Assembly: GCA_041649955.1 (NCBI GenBank)
Contig: JBAZMD010000004.1
Coordinates: 1 to 62,671 of the forward strand
Direction: 5' to 3'
DNA: 62,671 bases
From: JAQUPP01 sp041649955
GTDB lineage: Bacteria > Patescibacteriota > Patescibacteriia > UBA2591 > JAQUPP01
The stretch's first letter is position 1. Each line of letters begins with the position of its first letter. Below are positions 44,623 through 51,743 of this stretch, piece by piece. Both the position numbers and the translations under genes were made by a program. The notes under the pieces are model-generated. The model searched no databases. It worked only from the letters and a program-made list of their open reading frames with translations, and was not told the origin of the DNA.

Positions 44623-44917
44623 AATTTGTAAAGCTATTTAAATTAATAAATATATATACCCCGTCTCGGTCTGGGACAGAGAACTATCAATCAGTGTAAG
44701 GGTTTTGGGGTAATTTATCAAGAGCCGAACTGAGGCCTCTCGGTTAGGTTTAATTTTAATGGATTCAGGGTAAATTAAAAGATTTTAGTCGTGTCTCATT
44801 TTTTCTGGTTTTGTTCGTAAAATGAGACAAATGCGACAGTAGAAAGGGGGCAATTCTATGTGTCTCATTTTTAATTGTTGTGGATAAATTATTGATAAAA
44901 TAGTTTATTTCGTCTAT
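44623..44917. other. 295-bp non-coding region with several inverted repeats
   Basis: No gene is seen. From left to right: TACCCC (44656) with GGGGTA (44714) as outer arms of a stem; CCGAACTGAGGCCTCTCGG-like palindrome around 44726-44748 with GAGGCCTC in its middle; and three GTCTCATTTT words (see next entry). It is the 5' side of the exonuclease gene. Confidence 0.5.
44793..44871. promoter_or_regulatory. Three GTCTCATTTT sites, two forming an inverted pair
   Basis: GTCTCATTTT at 44793-44802, its reverse complement AAAATGAGAC at 44819-44828 and a third copy at 44862-44871. The first two make a 10-bp stem with a 16-nt loop. The spacing looks like multiple sites for a DNA-binding protein. Confidence 0.5.
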
Positions 44918-44961
44918 AATGAAAACGGGGCAGAAGCGCCCCAAGACCCAATAAAATTTCC

Positions 44962-45162
44962 TTATTGATTAATTAAATCATTAAGGGATTTTATTTTATG
45001 CTCCTCGAGAAATGTCCCAAGGTGCATGTCACTACGGACATTAAGATTGATGCCGTACTTCTCCTCAATAGTACCCATGTGGGTATCATCGCGTTTGTCA
45101 CGCAATTCTCCATCTTGGTTCCGTGAACGATATCCTTTCATGCCCGATGCATCCGTAGCCAT
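44962..45162 (-). CDS. Small conserved-looking protein, 66 aa
   Basis: MATDASGMKGYRSRNQDGEL opens a very polar protein with RDKRDDTHMGTIEEKYGINL and RSDMHLGTFLEEHKIKSLND. Two similar (D/S)xTHMGT or DMHLGT phrases suggest a short internal repeat. I recall similar small proteins in other bacteria with the same THxGTIE...DMHLxT pattern, but no function. A promoter-like TTGACG-16-TGATAC lies ~115 nt upstream and an 8-bp hairpin (45176-45196) sits just before the ATG. A GC hairpin with a U-run (44925-44942) ends it. Confidence 0.7.
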   Translation of the reverse strand: MATDASGMKGYRSRNQDGELRDKRDDTHMGTIEEKYGINLNVRSDMHLGTFLEEHKIKSLNDLINQ

Positions 45163-45175
45163 ATAATTATCATTT

Positions 45176-45196
45176 CTTATCTCTAAAAGAGATAAG
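45176..45196 (-). promoter_or_regulatory. Leader hairpin before the 66-codon gene
   Basis: CTTATCTC and GAGATAAG form a perfect 8-bp stem with a 5-nt loop, ending 13 nt upstream of the ATG. It could mask or present the translation start. Confidence 0.55.
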
Positions 45197-45375
45197 TTAA
45201 ATTAAGGAAGGCTCGACGATTCCTTTCTCACCGCTTAAACGGCTAAATCTGTAAAAGACCGTATCACGACAAAAAGTATAATCGTCAAATGATGATGGGG
45301 CGTGCCCCGTTTTCATTAAAATTATATAATTAGCACTCAAGTTAGTCAAGTGCTAATAACTAAAATTAATGTAAA

Positions 45376-46461
45376 TTATTTTTTAATTAATTTCAACAAA
45401 TCCTCTTCGCTTTCATAACCCTTTAATCTGCCCGATAATATTCCCAGTCTATAATTTATCCCCTCGCTCATTAATCGCCAATTGGTATCTAAGAGTATTT
45501 TTTTAATTAACCTTTGTAACTTTATTCGGCTATCATATTCAACCCGGCCTGATTTATTATCCTGGACCGTAAAATTAATAATTACATCTCTATTTATTTC
45601 TGGTTTAGAAAAATCTAATTTAAGATAATCATTTTTTTCAAGAACCGGAACCAAGAGTTTTTGTAGCTCAACAATAGTGAGCTTTTTTATTTTTACCAAT
45701 ATTTTTTGGGTTTTTTCTTTTTCTTTAAATTCTTTTAAAAATTTAGAAACATTTTCTAAGTTAATTTTTTGTTCAAGATATTTTTGACCTTCTTCATCTG
45801 ATAAACAAAATCTCTGGCGATCTCTTTTAAGATACGGGTCAATCTTCTTTGGTTGAAGTTTTTCATCTAAATTTAAAACCTCTTTTTCTTTGTGATGACA
45901 TTTGGGGCAGTTATAGACAGTAGTGATCTTATTCTTTTCTCTTGTATTTTTATCCCTCATCTCGGTTTTACACTTAGGACATCGGGTTGGTTTTAATCTC
46001 CATTCTTCACCATTATCCCAAAAAGCCCTGCGTTTATGACACTTCGGGCATTCAAAGAAAAATAATACTCTATCTTTGCTCTCATCAAGCTCTGTGTGTA
46101 AAGTTTTATCTATCACGGTCATAATTGAACCACAAATAAAACAAGAAATACTTTCTGGTGGTGGGGTATTTTTAAATCTTTCATCTCTTCGCCGGTCACG
46201 ATCTATCCATTTATTAATAGTTTCTGATTTTTTAGCGTAGCGTTCTCCTTTAACAAAATATAGGACAGTTGGAATAAAAACTTTTACCTTAAATTCTTTT
46301 TTAATTTTATTCTTTTTAGATTCACTGTCTTTAGTTGAAATCCAATCTTTGGATATACCACGTTTTTCCCAACTCCTACATTCTTCAATTGTAGAGTGGT
46401 CGTAGAGACCACGATAATACGGTTCGTCCTTAAGGTTTGTTTCTGTTTTTGTCTCGTCCAT
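45376..46461 (-). CDS. Multi-zinc-ribbon protein of unknown function
   Basis: 361 residues. A polar N-terminal region holds GLYDHSTIEECRSWEKRGIS. From about residue 107 there are four CxxC pairs: ISCFICGSIM, FFECPKCHKRR, TRCPKCKTEMRD and YNCPKCHHKEK, enough for two zinc ribbons like those of topoisomerase tails or restriction proteins. The C-terminal ~130 residues are charged and helical (LVKIKKLTIVELQKLLVPVL). The zinc ribbons suggest nucleic-acid binding; nothing else can be inferred. It stands between the exonuclease region and the island promoter. Confidence 0.65.
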   Translation of the reverse strand: MDETKTETNLKDEPYYRGLYDHSTIEECRSWEKRGISKDWISTKDSESKKNKIKKEFKVKVFIPTVLYFVKGERYAKKSETINKWIDRDRRRDERFKNTPPPESISCFICGSIMTVIDKTLHTELDESKDRVLFFFECPKCHKRRAFWDNGEEWRLKPTRCPKCKTEMRDKNTREKNKITTVYNCPKCHHKEKEVLNLDEKLQPKKIDPYLKRDRQRFCLSDEEGQKYLEQKINLENVSKFLKEFKEKEKTQKILVKIKKLTIVELQKLLVPVLEKNDYLKLDFSKPEINRDVIINFTVQDNKSGRVEYDSRIKLQRLIKKILLDTNWRLMSEGINYRLGILSGRLKGYESEEDLLKLIKK

Positions 46462-46582
46462 AAACGTTATTTTAAATTATAGGCTTAATAAAAGCAAGAA
46501 ATTCTACTAGCCAGGGCTGTCACATTTTCCATTTTTTGACGTCTTAAATAATAAGAGGGCAAAAAAAATAACTCCTTCCGTG

Positions 46583-46629
46583 TTGACAATATTTTTCTGT
46601 TTTGCTACACTTTAAAAGTACGGTACTTT
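46583..46629 (+). promoter_or_regulatory. Strong promoter with palindromic operator at +1
   Basis: TTGACA (46583-46588), a 17-bp spacer and TACACT (46606-46611). The predicted start (~46618) lies inside AAAGTAC-G-GTACTTT (46615-46629), a perfect 7-bp-arm palindrome, so the promoter is probably controlled by a repressor bound at the start site. Confidence 0.75.
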
Positions 46630-46776
46630 AGAACAATTTAATTAATCGATCCAATTATTCTTATTCAGTTATAAAAACTGGCGGGCCACGATGCCTGGCA
46701 TAGTTAAAGCCACTGGTAAGTATTGGAATAATCACCTAAATAGGTGAGTATTTCCAGTATTAACCAGTGGTTTTTT
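46618..46776 (+). ncRNA. Candidate structured RNA (~160 nt) ending in a long terminator hairpin
   Basis: From the predicted start the transcript runs through GGCGGGCCACGATGCCTGGC (a small hairpin with ATGCC/GGCAT) into a long, nearly continuous stem at 46710-46770. CCACTGGT pairs with ACCAGTGG, an inner part pairs with one A-A mismatch and one bulge, and CACCT/AGGTG closes a small loop. TTTTTT follows. No open reading frame of useful length is present. It is either a free small RNA or an attenuator leader of the ParB-methyltransferase operon that starts 119 nt later. Confidence 0.6.
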
Positions 46777-46894
46777 GGTTTTTAGTAAATACTCCGCTTT
46801 ATTTAGGGCAGGGTATTTTTATGTTTAAAAATAAACCACCACCTCAAAAAATTTAATAAAGAATTAAGTAACTTTTAATTTTAATTAAATTCAT

Positions 46895-48223
46895 ATGATC
46901 GATGTAACAAACAAACTTAATATCGTTTACGTTCCGATAAATTCTTTAAAGGCTGCAAATTATAATCCCAGAAAATGGGACCAAGCAGCCATTAAGAATT
47001 TAATTGAAAGCATAAAGAAATTCGGCATTGTTGATCCATTTTTAGTTAATAGCACTCCGGCCAGAAAAAATACTTTAATCGGCGGACACTTTAGATGGAA
47101 AATTGCCAAAGATTTAAAAATAGAAAGTGTACCGGTAGTATATATCAACATCCCGGATATTGAAAAAGAAAAAGAGCTGAACATTCGCTTGAATAAAAAT
47201 TTAGGCGATTGGGGTTGGGATTTGTTAGCGAATTTTGACGAAAAATTTCTGGCAGATATAGGGTTTTCATCTGAAACATTAGATCAAGTTTTTGGAATTG
47301 ATAATGACCCGGAAGTTTTCGACTTAGAGAAAGAACTAAAGAAACTTAGTATTGAAAAAGTTGAAGTTCAAAAAGGAGACATATACCAACTTGGACAGCA
47401 CCGGATGATGTGCGGAGATTCGACCATTGAATCCGACGTCTTAAAACTGATGGCCGGAGAGAAGGCGTCTCTTTGTCTGACCGACCCTCCGTATATATTA
47501 AATTATTTGAAGGGTAAGAAAAAACACGGTCAAGCCGCCACGGGATTCGGATATAAACGAGATCGGAGATATTTAGAAACAGATGAATTACCGCCCGACT
47601 TTACTGAAAAATGGATGGCAAATGTCTCCAAAGTTGCTAAACCCGATTTTTCCATTATCGTTTACGAGAATTGGAAAAACATCAGAACAATTTGGGGCGA
47701 GATGGAAAAATATTGGAAAGTTAAAAATATGTTGGTCTGGCATTTGCCGAATAGAACGCAGGGTTTTGCCGCAAAATACAAATTTTTTTCAAAGCATGAC
47801 ATCGCTATGGTCGGCGGTTCGGAAAAAATTGACTTAAACCTGAAATCCGAAACAGAATTACTGCAGAACGAATATGAAACGGCTTTGTTTGGAATTTCCG
47901 GCAAACCGCACTGGGAAGGATATGAAAAAGGAAAAAAGATTTGTCCAACAGACTTTATTGAATTTAAAGCGGATGATGCCAAACATTCTGGACAAGGAAT
48001 TATATTTGGCTGTAAACCAATAGAAATTCTTATCCCATACATTAAGGTTCTAACCGAAAGAAATGATTTAATTTTTGAACCCTATGGGGGAAGTGGAAGT
48101 CTGCTTATCAGTGCAACAAAAATGCAAAGACGTTGCAACTTAATGGAAAAAGTTCCTACGTACTGTGAAGTGATAAAGCGTCGCTGGGAAAAATTAACTG
48201 GTTTAAAAGCTAAAAAAATATGA
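46895..48223 (+). CDS. ParB-domain DNA methyltransferase (phage/plasmid type)
   Basis: 442 residues. The N-terminal ~95 residues are a ParB/sulfiredoxin domain (INSLKAANYNPRKWDQAAIKNLIESI, LIGGHFRWKIAKDL). A beta-class methyltransferase follows: SLCLTDPPYILNYLKG (motif IV) before LIFEPYGGSGSLLISATKM (motif I). Such fusions are common beside phage terminase genes and methylate adenine or cytosine N4. Its stop overlaps the next ATG by 4 nt, and that gene overlaps the following one likewise, so three genes form one unit. Confidence 0.88.
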   Translation: MIDVTNKLNIVYVPINSLKAANYNPRKWDQAAIKNLIESIKKFGIVDPFLVNSTPARKNTLIGGHFRWKIAKDLKIESVPVVYINIPDIEKEKELNIRLNKNLGDWGWDLLANFDEKFLADIGFSSETLDQVFGIDNDPEVFDLEKELKKLSIEKVEVQKGDIYQLGQHRMMCGDSTIESDVLKLMAGEKASLCLTDPPYILNYLKGKKKHGQAATGFGYKRDRRYLETDELPPDFTEKWMANVSKVAKPDFSIIVYENWKNIRTIWGEMEKYWKVKNMLVWHLPNRTQGFAAKYKFFSKHDIAMVGGSEKIDLNLKSETELLQNEYETALFGISGKPHWEGYEKGKKICPTDFIEFKADDAKHSGQGIIFGCKPIEILIPYIKVLTERNDLIFEPYGGSGSLLISATKMQRRCNLMEKVPTYCEVIKRRWEKLTGLKAKKI

Positions 48224-48618
48224 TCAGCGCCAAAGAAAAGAAATTATTATTGGAACATCTAAGTAAAACGCCGATCATAGAAATTGCCTGTAAACAAGCT
48301 GGCGTAAGCCGGGCAACGTATTACAGGCTGCGCAATAAAAGCGTGGATTTCAGAAAAGCGGCGGACTCAGCCATGGCAGAAGGAATTTTGCTGATTAATG
48401 ATATGAGTGAGGCCCAGGTTATTTCCTTAATCAAAGAAAAAAATTGGTCAGCTATAAGCTTCTGGTTAAAATCACATCATCATTCATACTCTGATAAGGT
48501 TGAGATCAGTAGGCGGATCACTGGCTCATTGGGAGAATTATCTCCAGAGGAAGAAAAAATTATCGCCGAAGCTATGAGACTAGCTTCAGGGGGCGCTATT
48601 AAAAAACAACGATTATGA
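48220..48618 (+). CDS. Terminase small subunit-like DNA-binding protein
   Basis: 132 residues. A helix-turn-helix at residues ~10-45 (TPIIEIACKQAGVSRATYYRLRNKS) is followed by helices and the phrase NWSAISFWLKSHHHSYSDKVEI, which is typical of TerS-like proteins (compare WLKxxxPxxYxDKxE). In phages this protein recognises the packaging site. It is coupled by ATGA overlaps to the ParB-methyltransferase and the TerL-like gene. No packaged phage genes are visible. Confidence 0.75.
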   Translation: MISAKEKKLLLEHLSKTPIIEIACKQAGVSRATYYRLRNKSVDFRKAADSAMAEGILLINDMSEAQVISLIKEKNWSAISFWLKSHHHSYSDKVEISRRITGSLGELSPEEEKIIAEAMRLASGGAIKKQRL

Positions 48619-49793
48619 AAATAGACGAAAAATACATCCAGAAAATCTGGGAAAATAAAAAGGTAAGACAATCCCTGGCCTTTAAGCATCCGCTTTGGTT
48701 TAGTCTCTTTTATCTCCGTCATCATTTCACTTATCCCTTGGCCCCTTTCCATTTGGAAATGTTTCACCTTATTAAGCATCAAGAATACGAGTTTATTGTT
48801 ATGATGGCTTTTCGCGGATCCGGCAAATCAACCATTATGAACATGTCCAATGTCCTCTGGTCTATTTTAGGCAAGCCGCAGAAAAAATTTGTCATTATTA
48901 TTAGTAAAACTCAGGAACAGGCTAAAAATCATTTCGCTAACATTAAGTCCGAGCTTGAAAATAATAAAGAATTAAAAGAGGATTTTGGCCCGTTTAAGGA
49001 AAGCCAAGACGCTTGGAATAGACTTTCTTTAGAGCTTGAATATCACGGCGCAAAAATTATATCGGCTACTCGAGATCAAAGTATCCGAGGATTAAGATAT
49101 AGACAGTTCAGGCCAGATCTTATTATCCTCGACGAAGCAGAAGACACCGATTTAACGGCTGATAATAATATAGACGGTAAGGCTTTCCTCCAAAAATTTC
49201 AAGACGAAATAATTCCTCTGGGCAGTAATAATACCAGAATTGTTGTTCTGGGTAATTTAATCTCCAAAGATTCTTTCATGATGCGATTGAAAGAAATAAT
49301 TGAGAAAAATAAGAATAATGGTATCTTTCGAGCTTATCCTCTTCTCGATGATAATTATGAAAATTTATGGCCGGATAAATTCTCAGATATTGAAATCATT
49401 GAGAAAATACGTGCTAAACTATCGAATCAAACATGGGCAAGAGAATATCTTTTAAGGCTCGATGGTCCGGACACACCAGATGACATTAAAGATGAACTGT
49501 CCGAACTTACAGTTGATTCGGAATTGGTAAAATTATCACATCAATATGAGAATGAATTATGTGATTCTAGGGTTCAACTCCCGTTGATAAAACAAATGAA
49601 AAAATTCAGTATCAGCGCTCCGAAAATTGAACCTGACCCCGAAATTATTATTCAGTCTGATGATCTGCGATATCCGATATATCAAAAATATTTGGAAGTG
49701 TCGAAAAAAATTAGCGATGAACTTGCCGCTTCTCTAAGAAAATTATTGGACGAGAGAAGAAAAAAATCTTCTGAGGGTTTAATCAGACATTAA
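48615..49793 (+). CDS. Terminase large subunit-like ATPase without a nuclease domain
   Basis: 392 residues. Walker A is AFRGSGKST (residues 65-73), an adenine/coupling region follows (KFVIIISKTQEQAKNHF), and Walker B plus catalytic Glu is DLIILDEAED (168-177). TRIVVLGNLIS has the position of the coupling motif C. After residue ~300, where a TerL would have its RNase H-like nuclease (a GxDPxxG strand), there is only a polar helical tail (YQKYLEVSKKISDELAASLR). TerL proteins usually reach 450-600 residues. It is thus an ATPase-only form, either decayed or adapted to another task. Confidence 0.82.
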   Translation: MKIDEKYIQKIWENKKVRQSLAFKHPLWFSLFYLRHHFTYPLAPFHLEMFHLIKHQEYEFIVMMAFRGSGKSTIMNMSNVLWSILGKPQKKFVIIISKTQEQAKNHFANIKSELENNKELKEDFGPFKESQDAWNRLSLELEYHGAKIISATRDQSIRGLRYRQFRPDLIILDEAEDTDLTADNNIDGKAFLQKFQDEIIPLGSNNTRIVVLGNLISKDSFMMRLKEIIEKNKNNGIFRAYPLLDDNYENLWPDKFSDIEIIEKIRAKLSNQTWAREYLLRLDGPDTPDDIKDELSELTVDSELVKLSHQYENELCDSRVQLPLIKQMKKFSISAPKIEPDPEIIIQSDDLRYPIYQKYLEVSKKISDELAASLRKLLDERRKKSSEGLIRH

Positions 49794-49809
49794 ATATTAA
49801 TAATTTACC

Positions 49810-49848
49810 AATAACAAAAACCTTCCAGTAAGGATGGTTTTTGTTATT
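49810..49848. terminator. Bidirectional terminator after the terL-like gene
   Basis: AATAACAAAAACC and GGTTTTTGTTATT form a 13-bp stem with an inner TTCC/GGA pairing and U-runs on both strands. Confidence 0.8.
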
Positions 49849-49899
49849 CTCTAATTCACGGTTTAGTAATTAATCTATTTATAGATCTTTGACGCTTGT

Positions 49900-50070
49900 T
49901 TATTCGGGAATCTTCTTAACTTGGGAATTATCATTAATTTTTTCCAAATTATTATTGATTTTTTTCAATAATGGAACAATTTCATTGATTCTCCAATACC
50001 AGTGTACAACATCACGAAAAATCAAAAATAGAAAGATGAATATTGCGACGGAAAATATTACATAACCCAT
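49900..50070 (-). CDS. Small single-pass membrane protein, 56 aa
   Basis: The ATG at 50070 opens MGYVIFSVAIFIFLFLIFRD, a membrane helix, followed by an amphipathic helix VVHWYWRINEIVPLLKKINN and a polar tail. The outline resembles small phage or plasmid membrane proteins with a coiled-coil tail. There is no Shine-Dalgarno and no known family. It lies between the terL-like gene and the Mrr-like nuclease gene. Confidence 0.5.
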   Translation of the reverse strand: MGYVIFSVAIFIFLFLIFRDVVHWYWRINEIVPLLKKINNNLEKINDNSQVKKIPE

Positions 50071-50230
50071 AATTTTGATATTTTAAAACAAATTATTTAT
50101 TATTAGATATGTGATGAATAATGATTATTATTCTGTCGGAACAAATTAACGTGGCACCCAACCACTATGTCCGACCATTTTACCATTTAATATTTTCACT
50201 TCTATTAGAGTCTGTGACTCAAGATATAAG

Positions 50231-51169
50231 TTATTCAACTTTTTTCAAGACCCAATCAAAAAGTCCGGAGTTTATGGCTAATTCTGCAATCTTATCAGAA
50301 AAATATAAGTTTAGATTATCAACATCATTTATATATTTTTCTAAATCTCCTTGTGGCGTATGGGCCACATAAAAAAATCTGTCATAATCAGTCATTCTGG
50401 TAAATATTTTTTTATATTTATTAAATTCAGCTACATTGGTTTGACATTTTATTTGTACCACCGCTTTCTCTTCGGTAATGGGATGGAAAATAGCTAAATC
50501 TATTAATTTTGTGGTTTTACCCACCACCCCCAATCTTTGCCATCCGCCAGCTCTAAAAATAAGGTCAATTAAGAGCTCAAAATCTTTGGGATTAAGCTTC
50601 TTAATTAACAAAATTAGCCTGTCTTTTAGCTGGCCAAAAGATTCTTCGGCCTCTTTTATTTCTTTTGACTGTTCTCCGGTAATTTTTTTAATCAAATAAT
50701 CTTTTTCATGTACAGAACAAATCGTTCCCTTAAAACCTTGGGTTTTTGAAAGTTGACCGCTAATATTTTCTAAAAATAAGGTTTTACCTTTTAAATCCTG
50801 GCAAGACCACCTGCCAATTACTTTCCTAGCCCTACTTTTATCTTTTTGAACAAATACTTTTTTGTCGGAAAAACACCAATAGAGCTTATTATTATAAAAA
50901 GTTATCCACAAAACATTTTTATCTTCTTCATAAAAATATTTAATTTGAGTAGCATGAAAAGTAACCACTTGGTTTGAGAGGCCACGTTTCTTATGATAAT
51001 AATCCTTTATCTTCTGCCATTGGCCACAAGAACAAAGAGTATTATCAGCATCATTATAACCAATTTTCAAAATGTTTTTTTCTATACATTCTTTTTCAAA
51101 TTCTCCACCACGACCTAATTTAATGAAAAGAGCTTTCTCAACTTTATTTAATTTTTCTTTTATATTCAT
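50231..51169 (-). CDS. Mrr-like restriction endonuclease with N-terminal sensor-like domain
   Basis: 312 residues. The C-terminal part (from ~residue 190) is an Mrr_cat-type PD-(D/E)xK fold: LLIDLIFRAGGWQRLGVVGK, Asp224 in LIDLAIF, and Gln239-x-Lys241 in VVQIKCQT, the QxK variant usual in Mrr. The N-terminal ~160 residues (IKLGRGGEFEKECIEKNILKIGY, NVLWITFYNNKLYWCF) look like a separate beta-rich module. In type IV enzymes such a module often reads modified bases, which is inferred here. Such a nuclease would attack foreign DNA with the wrong modification. Confidence 0.78.
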   Translation of the reverse strand: MNIKEKLNKVEKALFIKLGRGGEFEKECIEKNILKIGYNDADNTLCSCGQWQKIKDYYHKKRGLSNQVVTFHATQIKYFYEEDKNVLWITFYNNKLYWCFSDKKVFVQKDKSRARKVIGRWSCQDLKGKTLFLENISGQLSKTQGFKGTICSVHEKDYLIKKITGEQSKEIKEAEESFGQLKDRLILLIKKLNPKDFELLIDLIFRAGGWQRLGVVGKTTKLIDLAIFHPITEEKAVVQIKCQTNVAEFNKYKKIFTRMTDYDRFFYVAHTPQGDLEKYINDVDNLNLYFSDKIAELAINSGLFDWVLKKVE

Positions 51170-51441
51170 ATTTTTAATTTATTAAATTATTAGAGATGGA
51201 TCAGAATTGGCGTAAATACATAAAGCCCGCCGCTAGCGATGACTTGCGTCACCCATACTCCCTTTCGAGAATATGACCGGTAAAGGTAGCTCTAACGACG
51301 AGCCTAATATCCTTTACCGGATTTTTTCTGCCATGCCCACGGAGAATCCATGAGTTTAGGCAAATTAAATTGTTAACTTAAATATAGCATAAAAAACTAA
51401 AAAGTGAAACTTGAGTTACCTACAAGTTATCTACTCTAATT
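51170..51441. other. Non-coding region with a branched hairpin structure
   Basis: CCGGTAAAGG (51277-51286) and CCTTTACCGG (51311-51320) form a perfect 10-bp stem enclosing a second hairpin, GCTC/GAGC (51289-51303). ATTTTTT follows on the plus strand. Just before it the sequence GCCCGCCGCTAGCG...GACTTGCGTC is unusually GC-rich for this genome. It may be a small RNA with a terminator, or a long leader of the Mrr-like gene on the minus strand. Confidence 0.45.
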
Positions 51442-51472
51442 AAAAACGAGGTGCTATAAGCATCTCGTTTTT
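51442..51472. terminator. Bidirectional terminator
   Basis: AAAAACGAG and CTCGTTTTT with inner TGCT/AGCA pairing. It closes the 51497-51694 minus-strand gene. Confidence 0.85.
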
Positions 51473-51496
51473 AATAGATATTTTATGAAGATTGAA

Positions 51497-51694
51497 TCAT
51501 TTTTTAAGAATAGAAGCTATTAGTGCAACCACTGATAAAATTATTAAGACAATAAAAACGTTACTTATTTTTTTCGCAATTCCATTAACAACGTGGTCGC
51601 CCACGGTCTTCCAAAAATTTTTAGTAAAAAGAATACGTATTAACCATGAAACTAGTATGACTATAATTATTGCAATTAATATTTGACTTAGCAT
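51497..51694 (-). CDS. Small membrane protein, 65 aa
   Basis: From the ATG at 51694: MLSQILIAIIIVILVSWLIR is one membrane helix, then a basic linker (LFTKNFWKTVGDHVVNGIAKK) and a second helix (VFIVLIILSVVALIASIL). An upstream TTG in frame would add residues overlapping the end of the 980-aa gene. It lies 49 nt downstream of that gene and may be co-transcribed with it, so a membrane effector or anchor is possible but unproven. Confidence 0.55.
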   Translation of the reverse strand: MLSQILIAIIIVILVSWLIRILFTKNFWKTVGDHVVNGIAKKISNVFIVLIILSVVALIASILKK

Positions 51695-51743
51695 AAATTT
51701 ATATTTAATTACGTAGTTAAAACAAGTCGCCAGAAAAAATACT

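Larger units (their letters stand above)
44918..45317. repeat. 400-bp segment bounded by 15-bp inverted repeats
   Basis: AATGAAAACGGGGCA (44918-44932) and TGCCCCGTTTTCATT (45303-45317) are perfect inverted repeats. Each end continues into its own GGGGC...GCCCC hairpin. The segment holds a 66-codon gene with its promoter and a leader hairpin. The ends may also act as terminators in opposite directions. Confidence 0.65.

Noticed and set aside
46780..46894. Small peptide gene between the terminator and the ParB-methylase
   Set aside because: ATGTTTAAAAATAAACC opens only about ten codons in the AT-rich spacer and has no supporting signals.
48615..49793. A functional phage terminase holoenzyme
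   Set aside because: The nuclease domain is not visible and no capsid or portal gene follows, so a working packaging machine cannot be claimed.
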